A stretch of 32,629 nt of DNA from Pseudomonadota bacterium (GTDB taxonomy: Bacteria; Pseudomonadota; Gammaproteobacteria; Burkholderiales; Ferrovaceae). The position numbers and the translations under genes were made by a program. Location: the NCBI GenBank assembly GCA_021811005.1, contig JAJZPY010000003.1, forward strand, positions 1 through 32,629. Reading direction: 5' to 3'. Shown piece after piece: positions 6,643-14,471 of the stretch (within the stretch, counting starts at the first letter, position 1; each line of letters begins with the position of its first letter). The notes beneath the pieces were generated by a model. That model was given only the letters and a program-made list of their open reading frames with translations. It did no database searches and had not been told where the DNA came from.

Positions 6643-9114
6643 TCACTTTTGCATTCCGGAAGCAACAAAGGACGCCACGCGGGAAAGGGCCTCGTCCAAA
6701 TCGGTCTTCAATAACCTTGCTTTCGTGAGATTTCCGGCATTTGCGGCGCTTTCCAGAAATTCACAGGCCTGCGCAAGTTGTCTTGCACCCACCATGCGGC
6801 TGGCCCCCTTCATTTTATGGGCGATCTGCTGAGTGATTTCAAGGTCTGTCGTTTCCAGGCTGGCGGAAAGTTTTTCATGGTCGATCCGGATATGCTGGAG
6901 GAAGCTGTTCAACACTTCCCGCTTCGAAGCTTCATCCTTGATGACCATATTCAGTGCCGAAAGGTCGAACAGTTCTGCCGGGCTCATTTCGGTTTTCGAC
7001 TCGGGTATGTCGAGCCACTTCATCAGGGTGTTTTTCAGCTGTGTCATGTCGGCCGGCTTGACCAGGAGGTCGTCCATTCCCGCCTTGTGGCACCGACCTG
7101 ATTCTTCGGTCAGCGCGTTGGCTGTCCAGGCAATGACCGGCGTGCGAGGAAGCGCTGCGGATTCTTCGATTTTCCGGATGGCACAGGCCAACGCATAACC
7201 GTCCATTTCCGGCATGTGGCAGTCCGTGATGATCAGGGCATAGCCGCCTTTCTGCCATTTGCCGAGCGCATCTTTTCCGTGCTCTGCCGTTTCCGTGCGC
7301 AAACCCAGGAGCCTGATCTGGCGGGCGAGCAAATCCCTGTTGACGGGATTGTCGTCCACCGCCAGAACGATGGGGGTATCAGAACTGTCAGCGAAAAGTG
7401 GCCTGACTTCCCGTTGCCGTGCTTCGGGATAGCGGCCGCTGACCGGCTCTCCCGGCAGTCCGGATATGGGCAGGGTCAGTATGACGCTGAAGACCGATCC
7501 CCGGCCGGGCTCGCTTTCCAGACTGACCTGCCCATCCATGAGATCGGCCAGGCGTTTGCAGATGGACAATCCCAGACCTGTGCCGCCGTAGATTCGCGCC
7601 GTGTCCGCGCTGCCCTGTTGATAGCGCTGAAACAGATGAGCCTGCACTTCGGGGGCAATGCCTATGCCGGTATCCCGAACCGAGAAACGCACGCGGTCCC
7701 CGCTGTCGAGATGTTCAAGGAGCTCTGCCCTGACCTCGATTTCGCCTGACCTGGTGAACTTGATGGCGTTGCTGACGAAGTTGTTCAACACCTGCGAAAG
7801 GCGAAGGGGATCCACCAGGTAGGCAGAAGTCAGGCGCGCATCCGCCTGCTGCCAGAGCACCAGTGATCGGGCGCTGGCAGCCCGGGAATAGGCGTTGACG
7901 ACGTCCTTCAGAAGCTGCTCGACGGAAGTCGGGCGAGGGGAGATTTCCAGCTTTCCTTCTTCGATTTTCGACCAGTCCAGGATGTCGCTTACAATGCGCA
8001 GCAGCGCCCTTCCTGAATCCCAGGCCGCATCCAGGGTGTCGCGCTGTTCAATGTCAAGCGAAGTCAGGGAGAGCAGCTCCAGCATGCCCAGCATGCCGGT
8101 GAGCGGCGTCCGGATTTCGTGGCTCATCGTGGCAAGAAACGAGTCCTTGGCCTGATTTGCGGACTCTGCAGAGATGCGCAAGTCGTCGAGCAGTTTTTCC
8201 TTCAGCTTCGTTTCGCCGATGTCATTGATTACCCAGATGGCCCGACTCGTCCGGGCAGGGTCATCCATGAGTTTTGCCACGAGGTGTCCCCAAAAGACGG
8301 TTCCGTCGTGCCGTACGAGCTTTTCTTCCCGGTTGAACACCCGGCCGCTTGAAAGGAGGCTTTTCGCCGATTCGGCAGGCGAGGGGGATTTCCCCTGAAC
8401 CACCAGAAGCTCACGCAGCAGGACTTCCTGCAGGGCTTGCGCGGAAGGAAACCCGAAAATCTCTGCGGCCTTGGGGTTGGCCTGGGCGATGCGGTCATCG
8501 ACCACAAAGACGATGCCCACCTGGATGTTGTCCAGTATGGCCTGCAACTCGGAGGTCCGCTGTTGTACGCGCTGTTCCAGCTCCGAGTAGATGCGCACGT
8601 TTTCCATGGCCACTGCCGTGGTGTCGGCAAGCGCCTGCAGCAATTTGACCTGTTCGGGAGTCGGAAGGTGAGGGGTTGCCCAATAGTTTCCAATGGCCCC
8701 CACCGGGTCGAGGGTGCGGATGGGCACCATGGCCAGGCTTTTTACGAATGTGGGCCGATAGGCATCCGCTGGAATGCGCGAATCGGCGTAAATGTCCTCA
8801 ATGATGGCAGCCTTTCGGTTGAGCATGGCCCAGCCGCTGATGCAGGCGCTCATGGGAAAACGCTGTCCCTTCCAGAGCGGGCTGATGGCGTCTTCCTCGG
8901 CGTAAAAACATTTGTCTCCGTCACGCAGCACGAACGTTGCGCCGTCAGCGCCTGTGATGTCCCGCGCGGCATGCCGGACGATGTCCATGATCGTGTCCAG
9001 GTTGCGGGCCAGGGAGAGTTTCTGCACCACGTCCACCAGCTGTTCCATGGCCTGGGCGTACCAAAGAGGCTGTGTCTCGTTTTTTTCAGCTTCTGGATCA
9101 GGTTTGTTTGTCAT
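6643..9114 (-). CDS. Hybrid sensor histidine kinase (GAF-PAS-HisKA-HATPase-REC-HPt)
   Basis: An 823-residue cytoplasmic hybrid kinase. A GAF domain covers about residues 30-170 and a PAS domain about 190-300. The HisKA phosphoacceptor is H332 in the H-box SHEIRTPLTGM. The ATPase domain has an N-box (NNFVSNAIKFT), G1 (DTGIGI) and G2 (GGTGLGLS). The receiver domain has D631 in TDCHMPEMDG and the lysine of LVKP. A C-terminal HPt domain has H766 in HKMKGAS. This is a complete His-Asp-His relay whose HPt can pass phosphate to separate receivers, most obviously those of the neighbouring REC-EAL-REC protein. The frame extends to a TTG at 9141, but ATG at 9114 has a GAGGT site six bases upstream and leaves a 23-bp gap after the upstream gene. 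Confidence 0.93.
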   Translation of the reverse strand: MTNKPDPEAEKNETQPLWYAQAMEQLVDVVQKLSLARNLDTIMDIVRHAARDITGADGATFVLRDGDKCFYAEEDAISPLWKGQRFPMSACISGWAMLNRKAAIIEDIYADSRIPADAYRPTFVKSLAMVPIRTLDPVGAIGNYWATPHLPTPEQVKLLQALADTTAVAMENVRIYSELEQRVQQRTSELQAILDNIQVGIVFVVDDRIAQANPKAAEIFGFPSAQALQEVLLRELLVVQGKSPSPAESAKSLLSSGRVFNREEKLVRHDGTVFWGHLVAKLMDDPARTSRAIWVINDIGETKLKEKLLDDLRISAESANQAKDSFLATMSHEIRTPLTGMLGMLELLSLTSLDIEQRDTLDAAWDSGRALLRIVSDILDWSKIEEGKLEISPRPTSVEQLLKDVVNAYSRAASARSLVLWQQADARLTSAYLVDPLRLSQVLNNFVSNAIKFTRSGEIEVRAELLEHLDSGDRVRFSVRDTGIGIAPEVQAHLFQRYQQGSADTARIYGGTGLGLSICKRLADLMDGQVSLESEPGRGSVFSVILTLPISGLPGEPVSGRYPEARQREVRPLFADSSDTPIVLAVDDNPVNRDLLARQIRLLGLRTETAEHGKDALGKWQKGGYALIITDCHMPEMDGYALACAIRKIEESAALPRTPVIAWTANALTEESGRCHKAGMDDLLVKPADMTQLKNTLMKWLDIPESKTEMSPAELFDLSALNMVIKDEASKREVLNSFLQHIRIDHEKLSASLETTDLEITQQIAHKMKGASRMVGARQLAQACEFLESAANAGNLTKARLLKTDLDEALSRVASFVASGMQK

Positions 9115-9137
9115 GGCCAGACCTCGGGTTTCGTCGG

Positions 9138-11051
9138 TCAATGAACAGACATGCTCAACGTGGGAAGCATCTCAAAAAGATCATTCAGGCGGTTGATGGA
9201 GACTTCCGTCAGTGTATGTCCTGCTGAAAGGATCAGGGTGCCATCCTTCAAGTGAACCCCATCCGACAGGACCATGCCAGGCCGCAGCCGGTAGAACGGA
9301 ACGGAATGGCTGGCAGGTTCAGCGCTTTCTCTTTGTTCGGACTTGAGGACGGTTGCTCCAAAGTTTTTGTTCCGGGGGAGGGTTTCGAGTATTTTAGACT
9401 CGGTTCTGACCGTCTCGTAGGCAATGGAGGATCGCAGCTTGAACTGTTCGGACAGGGCTTTTGCAAGGCGCTCTTCGGCCACGGCGGGAATGATGGGTTT
9501 GAGCAGGAACCCGTTCACATCCAGGGCCAGGGTAACGCCCAGTATTTCGGTTTGTGAAAACAGGGTCAGCACCATGACGCGGGTTCCCGGATTGGCGCGT
9601 GTTTTCCCGCTGCGAATCATCTGGATGAATTCAAGGCCATTGATGCCTCCCGGCATGTTGATGTCCGTGATGACCAGATCAAAGGATTCCGATTCCATTT
9701 TATGGATGGCCGCCTCGGCGCTTTCTGCATCGTGAATTTCTGAGTAGCCCAGGTCATGCAGCACGCTCAGGACGATCATCCGGGTAAAGTGGTCGTCATC
9801 GACGACCAGTATCCGTGTTTTCTTCTTGGTTTGAAGCGTGGGCACTTCGGTAGCGAACGACTCGGGGCGGTGGTTTCGGATAAAGTCGAGAAAATCTTTT
9901 TCGCACATGGGCCTCCCGACAAAATAGCCCTGCACCGTATCGCATCCGGCCTCTTTCAGGGACGTCCAGTCCTGAAACGTCTCCACCCCTTCGGCCACGC
10001 TTTCCACGTTGAGCTTGCGGGCCATGTCGATGCTCGAATGGACCACGATTTTCAACGCCGTGTTCTCCGAGAAGTCTTTCACAAAAGACTGGTCGATCTT
10101 GAGTTCGCTGAAAGGGATGCGCGTGAGCTGCTGGAGGTTCGACGAGCCCGTACCGTAGTCGTCGATGGAGAGGGAGAATCCGTTCATGCAAAGCCGCGCC
10201 AGGTTTTCCAGGGCCGGGGCAATGCTGGTCATGGCGGCCGATTCGGTCACTTCGAGCCGGATGTATTGCGGATCGATCCCGGCACTTTTCACGATGTCGG
10301 TGATCCGGTCGGCAAGGGACGTATCATCCAGGGAGGCCAGCGAGAGATTGACCGATACGATCAGCACGCATCCGTTTTCGTGGAAGGAGCGACAGGCCAG
10401 GGCCGCTTTTTTGAGGAGGCGGAAAGTCAGTTCATCGATATTCTTCGTTTTCTCAAGCAGGGGTATGAAGGAGCCGGGACCAACGATACCGTGCTCTGGG
10501 TGAAGCCAGCGGGCTAACGCTTCCGCCCCCACGATGCGCTTTGACCGGAGGTCGAGCTTGGGCTGAAAATATGGCTCGAACTGGTCGGTATCCACTGCTT
10601 GCAGAATTTCATCCAGAGAAAACAGCTTCTGATTCTGCGTTCCGTTGGCTGCAGTCTGGACTTCGTACTTCAAAAGCAGCGCTTCCAGATCTGACAGAAG
10701 GACGGGTTTTTCCATCGTACCCAACAGCTTGATTCCGTACAGGCGGGTCATTCGCCCCACCGAGGAAAGCAGTTTCCCGCTCAGGGCGCTGGTGAGTATG
10801 ACTGCAATATTCTGTTTTTCCTCGCCCAGATGCCTCAGAAATTCCATGCCGTCCATTTCAGGCATATTGAGGTCGCACAGGGCAACGTTGATCAGATCAG
10901 AGTTCCGCGAGTGGATGATTTCGAGCGCCTGCCTGCCGTTGCTGGCCTGAGCAAGGTTTTCAATTCCGAGCGATCGCAGGATCTCTGACAGGATGCGGCG
11001 CTGGAAGTCGTCGTCCTCAATGATCAGCACATTGAGGTTTGCAAGGCTCAT
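9138..11051 (-). CDS. REC-EAL-REC c-di-GMP phosphodiesterase response regulator
   Basis: A 637-residue protein. The first receiver (about 6-128) has phosphoacceptor D60 and lysine in MEKP. The EAL domain (about 155-395) has EAL at 177-179, the asparagine of SVNLS, the glutamate of LEVTES, DDYGTG at 298-302, the lysine of LKID, VAEGVE and VQGYFVGRPM, so the known metal and catalytic residues all appear intact and activity is likely. A second receiver follows (about 412-535, D463), with the unusual MPGGINGLEF after its aspartate. The tail (about 580-637) has an LRPGMVLSDGVHLKDGTLIL segment like those flanking HD-type output domains. ATG at 11051 has an AGGTG site. It is the first gene of the signalling block; the kinase gene begins 23 bp after its stop. 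Confidence 0.92.
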   Translation of the reverse strand: MSLANLNVLIIEDDDFQRRILSEILRSLGIENLAQASNGRQALEIIHSRNSDLINVALCDLNMPEMDGMEFLRHLGEEKQNIAVILTSALSGKLLSSVGRMTRLYGIKLLGTMEKPVLLSDLEALLLKYEVQTAANGTQNQKLFSLDEILQAVDTDQFEPYFQPKLDLRSKRIVGAEALARWLHPEHGIVGPGSFIPLLEKTKNIDELTFRLLKKAALACRSFHENGCVLIVSVNLSLASLDDTSLADRITDIVKSAGIDPQYIRLEVTESAAMTSIAPALENLARLCMNGFSLSIDDYGTGSSNLQQLTRIPFSELKIDQSFVKDFSENTALKIVVHSSIDMARKLNVESVAEGVETFQDWTSLKEAGCDTVQGYFVGRPMCEKDFLDFIRNHRPESFATEVPTLQTKKKTRILVVDDDHFTRMIVLSVLHDLGYSEIHDAESAEAAIHKMESESFDLVITDINMPGGINGLEFIQMIRSGKTRANPGTRVMVLTLFSQTEILGVTLALDVNGFLLKPIIPAVAEERLAKALSEQFKLRSSIAYETVRTESKILETLPRNKNFGATVLKSEQRESAEPASHSVPFYRLRPGMVLSDGVHLKDGTLILSAGHTLTEVSINRLNDLFEMLPTLSMSVH

Positions 11052-11123
11052 GGGTGTTCACCTGAAAGCACAGCTGGCCACTTCCGACGCTTGCGAGGAC
11101 TTCTGAAAAACAAAAAAAGGCAC

Positions 11124-11155
11124 TAACGCCTCATGACACAACTCATGTTGCGTTA
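11124..11155. repeat. Interrupted dyad TAACGC...GCGTTA upstream of the REC-EAL-REC gene
   Basis: Six-base arms at 11124-11129 and 11150-11155 enclose a 20-base core that holds two direct copies of CTCATG twelve bases apart (11130 and 11142). It lies 73-104 bp upstream of the REC-EAL-REC start. It may be a regulator site; chance cannot be excluded at this size. Confidence 0.3.
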
Positions 11156-11183
11156 CCCCCTAAAATCGCAGCAAGTCGAATTT

Positions 11184-11210
11184 CATATGGCCGATTAATA
11201 CGGCCATATG
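11184..11210. promoter_or_regulatory. Perfect 10-bp inverted repeat, candidate operator
   Basis: CATATGGCCG (11184-11193) is repeated exactly in reverse complement at 11201-11210 around a 7-base AT-only spacer, and further CATATG-like sequence follows near 11231. It sits in the AT-rich gap between the MFS 3' end and the REC-EAL-REC gene, about 130 bp upstream of the latter. There is no T-tract on either strand, so a protein-binding site is likelier than a terminator. Confidence 0.5.
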
Positions 11211-11315
11211 GTTATATGATTATTACAACATATGCTAATTGCAAATGTAGCGTATTTTGTAACAGTCTTGCATGCAAGACCCGTTCAGTGGATTTCTGTT
11301 TCAATTGTCGCCAGG

Positions 11316-12563
11316 TCACTGCCTTCGTTTTGTTTCCGCCATTCTCAATGCTGCTGCCAATCCGGACAGGAAAGTCAGCACTGCCACGGCCCAGACGGCT
11401 GTGGCCGGGCCGAACTGTTCCGCGGTGAAGCCGGCCAGTAGCGCGCCCACCGCATAGCCCAGATCGCGCCACAGGCGATAGACGCCCACGGCGGAAGCGC
11501 GCCAGGAAGGATGGGCCACATCGCCGATGGCCGCCAGCAGCGTGGGATACACCATGGCCGTGCCGAATCCCAGCAACAGGGCGCCGGCCATGAAGGCCGG
11601 GAACGTGTTGGCGATGGCCGTGAGGCCGATGCCGGCTGCTTGCAGCCACATGCCTCCCACGATCAGGCCCTTGCGACCGATCCGGTCCGAAGCGGCTCCC
11701 GTGAATATCTGGAAAATGCCCCAGACGGCCGGATAGGCGGCCGTGAGCAGGCCGATTTGCGTGAGCGTCATGCCTTTTGCCGCAAACAGCAGGGGAAACA
11801 AGCCCCAGGCCATGCCGTCGTTGAGATTGTTCACCAGGCCCACCTGGCTCACGCTGGAAAGGTTGGGGTCGGTCCAGGAAGATCGACGGAATATTTCACC
11901 CTGGGAAGGAATGCCGAGGTGACGGGTGACTTCATGGTGCACTTTGATCTCGTGGGCCACATGGTGCCGGGTTTCCCGCACGGCAAGAAGCGACAGCAAA
12001 AAGCCGATGACCACGTAGCCGATGCCGAGGTAGAACGGCTGGGGGCGCAGCCCGTAATGCGCGGCAATCCAGCCGGTGGCAAGCGCGCTGCCTGCCACGG
12101 CAAAGTAGCCGGAAAATTCGTTGAGCCCCATGGCCAGCCCGCGACGTGACGGGCCCACCAGGTCGATTTTCATGATGACGGTGGTGGACCAGGTGAGTCC
12201 CTGGCTGACGCCCAGAAAGGCGTTGGCCACCAGAATCCAGTTCCAGGAGGGGGCCCAGATCAGCAGGAAAGGAACCGGGGCCGCCACCAGCCAACCTGCG
12301 ACCAGCACGTGCTTGCGGCCGAAGCGGTCGGAAAGCCGCCCGGCAAAATAGTTGGTCAGGGCTTTGGTGATGCCGAACACCACGATGAACGACAGGATGG
12401 CCACCTGCCCCAGCACATGGAAGTCCGTCTCTGCCAGGAGGGGCAGGATGCCGCGTTCCAGCCCCACCATGGCGCCCACGAAAGCATTCACCAGCAGCAG
12501 CAGAAGGAACTGGCCGAGGTTGTTTTTCAGGCCCAGCTGAACGGCCGGCCCGCCTGGCCTCAT
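11316..12563 (-). CDS. MFS transporter of the sulfur-related operon
   Basis: A 415-residue inner-membrane protein with about 12 hydrophobic helices. The MFS motif after helix 2 is FAGRLSDRFGRKHV, and a second copy, ASDRIGRKG, lies in the C-terminal half, as expected of two six-helix bundles. A cytoplasmic, histidine-rich stretch (RETRHHVAHEIKVHHEV) lies at about residues 197-213 in the central loop. The start overlaps the stop of the metallo-beta-lactamase gene (ATGA), so it is the last gene of a four-gene operon led by the ArsR-rhodanese regulator. That suggests movement of a sulfur compound or its oxidised product, but the substrate cannot be read from sequence. Confidence 0.85.
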   Translation of the reverse strand: MRPGGPAVQLGLKNNLGQFLLLLLVNAFVGAMVGLERGILPLLAETDFHVLGQVAILSFIVVFGITKALTNYFAGRLSDRFGRKHVLVAGWLVAAPVPFLLIWAPSWNWILVANAFLGVSQGLTWSTTVIMKIDLVGPSRRGLAMGLNEFSGYFAVAGSALATGWIAAHYGLRPQPFYLGIGYVVIGFLLSLLAVRETRHHVAHEIKVHHEVTRHLGIPSQGEIFRRSSWTDPNLSSVSQVGLVNNLNDGMAWGLFPLLFAAKGMTLTQIGLLTAAYPAVWGIFQIFTGAASDRIGRKGLIVGGMWLQAAGIGLTAIANTFPAFMAGALLLGFGTAMVYPTLLAAIGDVAHPSWRASAVGVYRLWRDLGYAVGALLAGFTAEQFGPATAVWAVAVLTFLSGLAAALRMAETKRRQ

Positions 12564-13297
12564 GCTGGCAGGCCGAGGTTGGCCCTGACCATCGCGTCCA
12601 TCTGGGCGGGGCGCGGCGGAATGTCGCTCGTCACCTGGGTGATGAAGTCCGGCCGGGTCATGGAGAGCGCGGGGTTCCAGCGCTTTTCAAAACCCAGGGT
12701 GGAGGAAGGTTTTCCCGACAGGCCCGCGCCGCAGGCGCTGCCCGCCTGGTGGCCCGGAAAGATTTCCAGCTCGTCAGGCAACACCAGCAACCGGCCGTGC
12801 AGGCTGTCGTACAGAATGCCGGCCATTTCCGCTTCATGCCCGGCCAGATCGGGGCGCCCCACGGCACCCACGAACAGGGTATCGCCCGTGATGACAAACC
12901 ACGGGGCTTCGCCGCGCCGCTTGTCGGTGACCAGCAGGCAGATGCTGTCGGGGGTATGGCCGGGCGTGTGCAGCACCTGCACGCGGACATTGCCCACGTC
13001 CAGCTGCTGGTTGTCCTGCAATGCTTCAAAATCGTGGCGCACGGCGCCACGGTTGGATTCATGCAAGCAGTACGGAACGCCCAGGCGGGCGGCCAGCTTC
13101 CAGCCTCCCGAGTAATGGTCGGCATGCACGTGCGTGTCGATCACGTAATTGATGGGCACGCCGGCCCGGCGCGCTTCTTCCACAAACCAGTCTTCGTCTC
13201 CCGCTACCACATCCACGGCAACGGACTTGCCCAGGCCGGTGCAGCCGAAGAAATAAGACAAGGTCGCTTCCCGCGTGGCCAATTGCCTGAAGAACAT
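12560..13297 (-). CDS. Persulfide-dioxygenase-like metallo-beta-lactamase-fold enzyme
   Basis: A 245-residue cytoplasmic enzyme. The MBL metal-binding set is complete: THVHADH at 55-61 (H56, H58, D60, H61), H114 in TPGHTPD, D139 in GDTLFVG, and H183 in PGHQAG. The GRPDLAG segment and the CGAGLSGKPSSTLGFEKRWNP stretch resemble the ETHE1/persulfide dioxygenase group, which oxidises glutathione persulfide to sulfite using one iron held by two histidines and an aspartate. Glyoxalase II is the main alternative but fits the C-terminal part less well. ATG at 13297 follows an AGGAGG ribosome site; the open frame further upstream overlaps the dsrE-like gene and is not used. It starts 8 bp after the DsrE-like gene and ends overlapping the MFS gene. 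Confidence 0.85.
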   Translation of the reverse strand: MFFRQLATREATLSYFFGCTGLGKSVAVDVVAGDEDWFVEEARRAGVPINYVIDTHVHADHYSGGWKLAARLGVPYCLHESNRGAVRHDFEALQDNQQLDVGNVRVQVLHTPGHTPDSICLLVTDKRRGEAPWFVITGDTLFVGAVGRPDLAGHEAEMAGILYDSLHGRLLVLPDELEIFPGHQAGSACGAGLSGKPSSTLGFEKRWNPALSMTRPDFITQVTSDIPPRPAQMDAMVRANLGLPA

Positions 13298-13305
13298 AAG
13301 ACCTC

Positions 13306-13656
13306 CTAAAAAACCAGGACCTGGTTTGCTTCCGCGGTCCATTGCGCAAGCTGCGCCAGCGTGGACCGCTGGGCGCCTTCGACGAGCTCGGCATCGGTGA
13401 GTCCGCGCGCATCCATGCAGGTACCGCACAGGCGCACGGCACCCTTGCGCACAACCTTGCCCAGCATGAGCTGCAGGTTGTAATAGCCATCCGGTACTTT
13501 CTGTCCGGCTTTTGCGACAGCGACGGCATCGGCCAGCAGAAACAGGTGTACCTGCTGGTCCGGCAGGGCAGAGAGGGCGCCGGCAAGCCGCAGTCCGTTG
13601 TAGGACCGTTCGCTTCCGTAAGGGGCTTCGTTGAGAATGAACAGCGTGGTTTTCAT
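13306..13656 (-). CDS. DsrE-like small sulfur-handling protein
   Basis: A 116-residue soluble protein of the DsrE/DsrF-like fold, recognised by the opening strand MKTTLFILNEAPYGSER, the VHLFLLADAV strand and the CGTCMDARG turn with C77 and C80. Proteins of this superfamily carry persulfide sulfur on a cysteine and act as sulfur carriers or regulators; which role applies here is inference. ATG at 13656 follows a TGGAGA site; the longer open frame that begins inside the regulator gene is rejected. It lies between the ArsR-rhodanese regulator (50-bp gap) and the persulfide-dioxygenase-like enzyme (8-bp gap), so a route from sulfur sensing to carrier to oxidation is plausible. Confidence 0.83.
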   Translation of the reverse strand: MKTTLFILNEAPYGSERSYNGLRLAGALSALPDQQVHLFLLADAVAVAKAGQKVPDGYYNLQLMLGKVVRKGAVRLCGTCMDARGLTDAELVEGAQRSTLAQLAQWTAEANQVLVF

Positions 13657-13706
13657 GGCAATCTCCAGATAGTCCCCCTCTGGATTCGTATGGGCCAACC
13701 CTTTCT

Positions 13707-14384
13707 TTATTGTGGTGTAACGACCAGGGTTTCCAGCGGCAGGCCGGCAGCCTGCCATTCGCTCACCCCATCCGACAGCTTGCGCGCCTGGCGTCCCTTG
13801 TTCCTGAGCATTTCGATGGCTTCGTCCGCCATGAGGCAGAAGGGGCCGCGGCAATAGGCCACGATTTCCCGGTTGCGTGGCAGTTCGGCGATGCGGCTGA
13901 CCAGTTCCGACAAGGGCATGGAACGGGCATAGGGCAGGTGAGCCCTGTCGTATTCCGCTCTTGGGCGCACGTCGATGACGATGATTTCGCCCCGCCTTGC
14001 CTGCTCCAGCAATCCTTCGCGGGCCATGGGCGTGAGGTGTTCAGGGTTGGCCACCATCCGGTCCAGCGCCAGGCGCAGTTCCAGCAGATGTTCCTCGGCC
14101 ACCTGCCGCAACTGGACCCACAGCAAGGCCACGTCCGTGCCGCTCAACTGGTACACCACATGTTTGCCGGCGCGCCGGGAAGTCACGAGGTGGGCGGCTT
14201 TCAGGCGCTTGAGGTGGGCGCTGGCGAGCTTGATGTCGATGGACAGTTCGCTGGCCAACTGCTCAACCGTTTTCTCGCCCTGGGCCAGCACTTCCAGCAG
14301 TTCCAGGCGCTTGGGACTGGCCACGGCGCTGCCAACGCGGGCCACCTGTTCGTACAGCAGGTCTTTGAGGGATCGTTTGTTCAT
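13707..14384 (-). CDS. ArsR-family regulator fused to a rhodanese domain
   Basis: A 225-residue fusion. Residues about 10-95 form an ArsR winged helix (SPKRLELLEVLAQGEKTVEQLA, then a recognition helix around IKLASAHLKRLKAA, and the wing RRAGKHVVYQL). Residues about 118-220 form a rhodanese domain with VIDVRPRAEYDRAHLPYA and the active loop YCRGPFC (C178, C183). The ArsR half contains no cysteine, so the paired-cysteine switch of SqrR/BigR is absent and the rhodanese loop is the likely sulfur-sensing part. ArsR proteins usually repress their own operon until a ligand binds. The start codon lies within a four-box dyad, which supports autoregulation. There is no clear ribosome site; the -10-like TAGAAT ends six bases before the ATG, so a leaderless message is possible. 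Confidence 0.9.
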   Translation of the reverse strand: MNKRSLKDLLYEQVARVGSAVASPKRLELLEVLAQGEKTVEQLASELSIDIKLASAHLKRLKAAHLVTSRRAGKHVVYQLSGTDVALLWVQLRQVAEEHLLELRLALDRMVANPEHLTPMAREGLLEQARRGEIIVIDVRPRAEYDRAHLPYARSMPLSELVSRIAELPRNREIVAYCRGPFCLMADEAIEMLRNKGRQARKLSDGVSEWQAAGLPLETLVVTPQ

Positions 14385-14410
14385 TCGTACATTCTAATGA
14401 ATTAAAGAAT
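14383..14410 (-). promoter_or_regulatory. Four-box nested operator overlapping the ArsR-rhodanese promoter
   Basis: The 28 bp read ATTC-N4-ATTC-N4-GAAT-N4-GAAT, a symmetrical array with each 4-base box spaced 4 bases from the next. The minus-strand -10-like TAGAAT (14391-14396) lies within it, with a TTGCTT -35 candidate 16 bp upstream (14413-14418). The outer box reaches the ATG at 14382-14384. Binding here would block both polymerase and start codon. Palindromes built from ATTC/GAAT are known for sulfide-responsive ArsR proteins such as SqrR. Confidence 0.65.
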
Positions 14411-14471
14411 AAAAGCAATAACCCGGCGCGGCGATGGGAGGCATCGGATACTGAATTACGGGTGGGCCGCT

